A stretch of DNA of 64,000 nucleotides from an uncultured Parabacteroides sp. Lineage in GTDB: Bacteria; Bacteroidota; Bacteroidia; Bacteroidales; Tannerellaceae. Position 1 is the stretch's first letter, and each line of letters starts with the position of its first letter. This document shows positions 61,943 to 64,000 of this stretch, piece by piece. The position numbers were made by a program, and so were the translations under genes. The notes below the pieces were generated by a model. The model was not told the DNA's origin. It saw only the letters and a list, made by a program, of their open reading frames with translations, and did no database searches. The DNA lies in contig CASFXH010000003.1 of NCBI GenBank assembly GCA_949298575.1, forward strand, positions 1-64,000. The letters run 5' to 3'.

Positions 61943-62243
61943 ATGGAAGTATTTACAGCAATCATCGGTTTCTTGGAAAAGAAGCGGTCTGCGAATTTGG
62001 CTTCGTTGGGAGACAATCGGTTGATGATTACTCATGAAGAACAAGGCTTTATGCGAAATGTGGATGAGTTGAATGAGGAAAATATGACAGAGGCCAGAGG
62101 GCTAATTCCTTCCGTCGCAAGCACTTGAGTTTGGCGGTGGCGAATCTTCTCGTGACACCTCAATTGAGCTTTTTAGACCACAAAGAACGCATTAATCAAT
62201 TATTCGATATAAACACTATTGATTTTAAGCCGAAAAATTTTTG
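61943..62243 (+). pseudogene. Possible frameshifted gene remnant
   Basis: The plus-strand frame from 61943 reads plausible protein (FTAIIGFLEKKRSANLASLGDNRLMITHEEQG) to about 62090. A second frame then continues with equally protein-like sequence (SFRRKHLSLAVANLLVTPQLSFLDHKERINQLFDINTIDFKPKNF) to a stop at 62243. No family was recognised. The rest of the 61774-62238 interval shows nothing else I can support. Confidence 0.35.
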
Positions 62244-62268
62244 AAGTTATATTAATTCACTATTTTTG
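62239..62268 (+). promoter_or_regulatory. Promoter of the candidate ncRNA
   Basis: TTTTG at 62239-62243 and TATTTTTG at 62261-62268, 17 bp apart, fit the Bacteroidetes -33/-7 promoter pattern; start of transcription is expected near 62275. Confidence 0.55.
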
Positions 62269-62274
62269 CGATTG

Positions 62275-62730
62275 GATTCTGAAGTCTTAGCCCTAATGTA
62301 GTAAAGAAAGGCGTGCCCTTTCAATACGATAGATTAGGGGGATCCTGCGCCGAACAGCGTATGCGCTTTATTTATAGAGGATAAAATGATACGTTGGGGG
62401 CATAGGGTGGGATCGAAAGAATCCGGACATAGGAAAGGCGTTTACTAGACGCTTTGTTCTTGACGTATCGAAATCTCGCAAATTACGGTATTGCAGTCTT
62501 GAACATAAGCAACGGTAGATGCCCAGGGTGTGATTATACAGCCAATGGTGTATCGTATAAGCACGGTTCGTATCTATAAAGATAGGGACAAGGTGTATCA
62601 TTGATACGCTAAAGGCCGAAGAAGTATATATCATATCGGCGTGGGCTCTGACGTTGTCTGTTCGACTGCAATAGGCAATGCGAGAGCCTCGGTACGTGGA
62701 ATGGACAAAGGATGATTCCACGCTTTTTTT
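62275..62730 (+). ncRNA. Candidate structured ncRNA, about 455 nt
   Basis: A non-coding stretch with promoter and intrinsic terminator. A GATACGT/ACGTATC long-range pairing (about 62390 and 62473) encloses GGATC-GAAA-GAATCC and GGCGTTTACTAGACGC hairpins. GTATCATTGATAC (62595-62607) and GCCGA/TCGGC (62615-62619 with 62636-62640) hairpins follow. GGCTCT (62644-62649) pairs with AGAGCC (62683-62688) before the terminator. The sequence does not match tmRNA, RNase P or SRP RNA motifs I know. It precedes a GrpE-like/Hsp70 pair. It may be an already catalogued Bacteroidales RNA or a long leader. Confidence 0.6.
62695..62730 (+). terminator. Intrinsic terminator of the candidate ncRNA
   Basis: CGTGGAAT (62695-62702) pairs perfectly with ATTCCACG (62715-62722) and is followed by C and seven T residues (62724-62730), 34 bp before the next ATG. 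Confidence 0.85.
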
Positions 62731-62764
62731 ATGTCATGCTGGATCGTATTGAATTAGATTACTA

Positions 62765-63778
62765 ATGATAATAAAGCATGACACCATGGGAGCTATCAAA
62801 TTTTTCTCAAATTGGAAGAAAGACATCCACAAGATGTCTGAGCCGGAAAAGGCCACGTTATTGAAAACATTGCAAGCCGACCTTTCGGAAAAGGGAAGCT
62901 GGACAAAAGAATGGTTTGAACAAAATGGCCTCGCCATTCCAGAACTGCCAGAGGAGGCCAATACGCACCTAGCTGATTTACAAAAAGAGCAGGCTGACTT
63001 ATCTTGTTCAATAGAGCATAAAAAACAAGAGCTGGAAGCGCTGACAAAACAATGTGAAGAAGCTAGTGCTAAGCAACAAGAAATAGAGCGCCTTATTGCT
63101 GAGAAAGAGAAAGAATTACAGGAAAAAGACCATTCCGCTGAGACTAATCAACCAACTACACGTATTCCTATAGACAAAATCGTGGAAGAATTAAAGGCTG
63201 CATTCGATGATAAGGCGAAACTTATCTTGGAAACTTTATCAGGAAAAATAGATCTGGAAAACCGTGAATTGGTACGTACATTAGATAAAGTTGAAGATAA
63301 ACTTATGAGAAAGGAAGCTGATTTGCAAGGTTTCCAAGAAGATTCTCATTTAAAGGCGACGGCGCCTTACCTAAGGCAATTCATTCATTTGGGCGACATG
63401 ATACGCAAAGTAATAGAGGACAATCCTGACAATGCGGAACGCTCAGCCTCCTATTTGTTGGAGCAATTTAAACGATTGGCCGATAGCATTGATTTCATTT
63501 TAAAAGATTTCTCCATGGAAGTATTCCGGCATGAAGAAGGGAACACCACCTTTGATCCCCATACTCAACAAGCATTCGAGTATCCAACAGACGATGCGAC
63601 ATTAGATAAGAAGGTGCGCCGTACGCTCAATCCGGGTTATGTTTGGACATTGCCCTATATTCTTAAGGCTAAGGCTAATGGAGAAGAACATCCCTTGAAG
63701 GAATACCGTATGATATTCCGTCGCGAACAAGTGGAGTGTTTCAAATATATCGCGAAAAAAGAATCAGTAAATCAATAA
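62765..63778 (+). CDS. Coiled-coil protein with GrpE-like C-terminal domain
   Basis: A 337-residue protein. Residues ~65-125 form a charged coiled coil (ADLQKEQADLSCSIEHKKQELEALTKQ, IERLIAEKEKELQEKD). The part from ~200 on resembles GrpE, the nucleotide-exchange factor of Hsp70: a helical stretch (APYLRQFIHLGDMIRKVIEDN) and the beta-domain-like FDPHTQQAFEYPTDDATLDKKVRRTLNPGYVW. A dnaK-like gene starts 13 bp later, which supports the pairing. Start could be ATG 62765 or ATG 62786; neither has a clear ribosome-binding site. Not the housekeeping GrpE, which is shorter. Confidence 0.7.
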   Translation: MIIKHDTMGAIKFFSNWKKDIHKMSEPEKATLLKTLQADLSEKGSWTKEWFEQNGLAIPELPEEANTHLADLQKEQADLSCSIEHKKQELEALTKQCEEASAKQQEIERLIAEKEKELQEKDHSAETNQPTTRIPIDKIVEELKAAFDDKAKLILETLSGKIDLENRELVRTLDKVEDKLMRKEADLQGFQEDSHLKATAPYLRQFIHLGDMIRKVIEDNPDNAERSASYLLEQFKRLADSIDFILKDFSMEVFRHEEGNTTFDPHTQQAFEYPTDDATLDKKVRRTLNPGYVWTLPYILKAKANGEEHPLKEYRMIFRREQVECFKYIAKKESVNQ

Positions 63779-63791
63779 AAACATATATACA

Positions 63792-64000
63792 ATGGAAGAG
63801 TTTTATGGAATAGATTTGGGAACGACCAATTCTTGCATCGCAATTATTGACGAAGATGACTCGGTAACTGTAGTCTCCAATCTGGAAGGACAACTTACTA
63901 CGCCTTCTGTGGTCGCTTATGAGGAAAATGGTCTACCTTATGTGGGCGCTGCGGCTAAAGCCAATATGGCAAATGACCCGGAGCGAACAGTGGCGTTTAT
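63792..64000 (+). CDS. Hsp70/DnaK-family protein, 5' part (cut by window end)
   Basis: The first ~69 residues (MEEFYGIDLGTTNSCIAIID...) carry the phosphate-1 loop GIDLGTTNS of Hsp70 ATPases, followed by VSNLEGQLTTPSVVAYEENG and VGAAAKANMANDPERTVAFI, all as in DnaK. It starts 13 bp after the GrpE-like gene. The rest lies outside the window, so I cannot tell whether it is a full-length DnaK or a shorter Hsp70 variant. Together they look like a secondary chaperone unit and not the main dnaK operon. Confidence 0.9.
   Translation, partial: MEEFYGIDLGTTNSCIAIIDEDDSVTVVSNLEGQLTTPSVVAYEENGLPYVGAAAKANMANDPERTVAF

Noticed and set aside
61811..62044. 77-codon minus-strand frame
   Set aside because: No family, no clear ribosome-binding site, and it competes with an equally weak plus-strand remnant in the same interval.
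62368..62721. 117-codon minus-strand frame
   Set aside because: It covers the structured ncRNA region antisense and its product looks random.

Overview
The window looks like chromosomal DNA of a Bacteroidales bacterium, probably gut-associated. Evidence: promoters with a -7 element of the TAnnTTTG type; many lipoproteins with an acidic stretch after the lipobox cysteine (the Bacteroidetes surface-export pattern); a protease with a type IX secretion-style C-terminal sorting domain; a GH92 alpha-mannosidase; DUF4493/PCMD cell-surface proteins; and a LysO exporter split into two ORFs. A Tannerellaceae-like origin is a guess. G+C is fairly high in most housekeeping genes and falls clearly after about 58.5 kb and in parts of the surface-protein cluster.

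1-38 kb is mostly core genes: a TolB-like propeller, a secreted S1 protease, purN, acpP-fabF-rnc, pfkA, an alanine-type symporter, a GH3-like protein, cysS, a carboxylesterase, mannose-1-phosphate guanylyltransferase, two identical tRNA-Leu(CAA) genes, a purine permease, GH92, nadA, a sirtuin, two FKBP isomerases, an Lrp/AsnC regulator, a subtilase overlapping xseA, split lysO, uxaC, nhaC with a DAACS symporter, a PiT phosphate transporter and a tricorn-like protease.

38-54 kb is an accessory surface region. It has an AraC regulator, six lipoproteins (DUF4493, DUF4493+PCMD, PCMD), an outer-membrane beta-barrel, a toxin-antitoxin pair, a DUF559 nuclease-like gene flanked by 140-bp elements with inverted ends, and on the minus strand a cluster of four very small membrane proteins, three of them mutually related. 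An OmpA/TPR lipoprotein, a GHL10-type lipoprotein and uvrA follow.

58.5-64 kb is AT-richer and mosaic: a perfect long inverted repeat, a 5'-truncated CMD-cupin gene, a Schlafen/AlbA_2-type ATP-binding protein with a repetitive linker and an XRE remnant just upstream, a candidate structured ncRNA of about 455 nt with promoter and terminator, then a GrpE-like coiled-coil protein and an Hsp70/DnaK-family gene cut by the window end.

The most unusual large-scale feature is a series of intergenic tandem arrays of unrelated sequence that all share a 41-43 bp period, close to four turns of B-DNA. The best candidates for something undescribed are these arrays, the ncRNA/GrpE-like/Hsp70 locus, the small-membrane-protein cluster and the DUF559-flanking elements.
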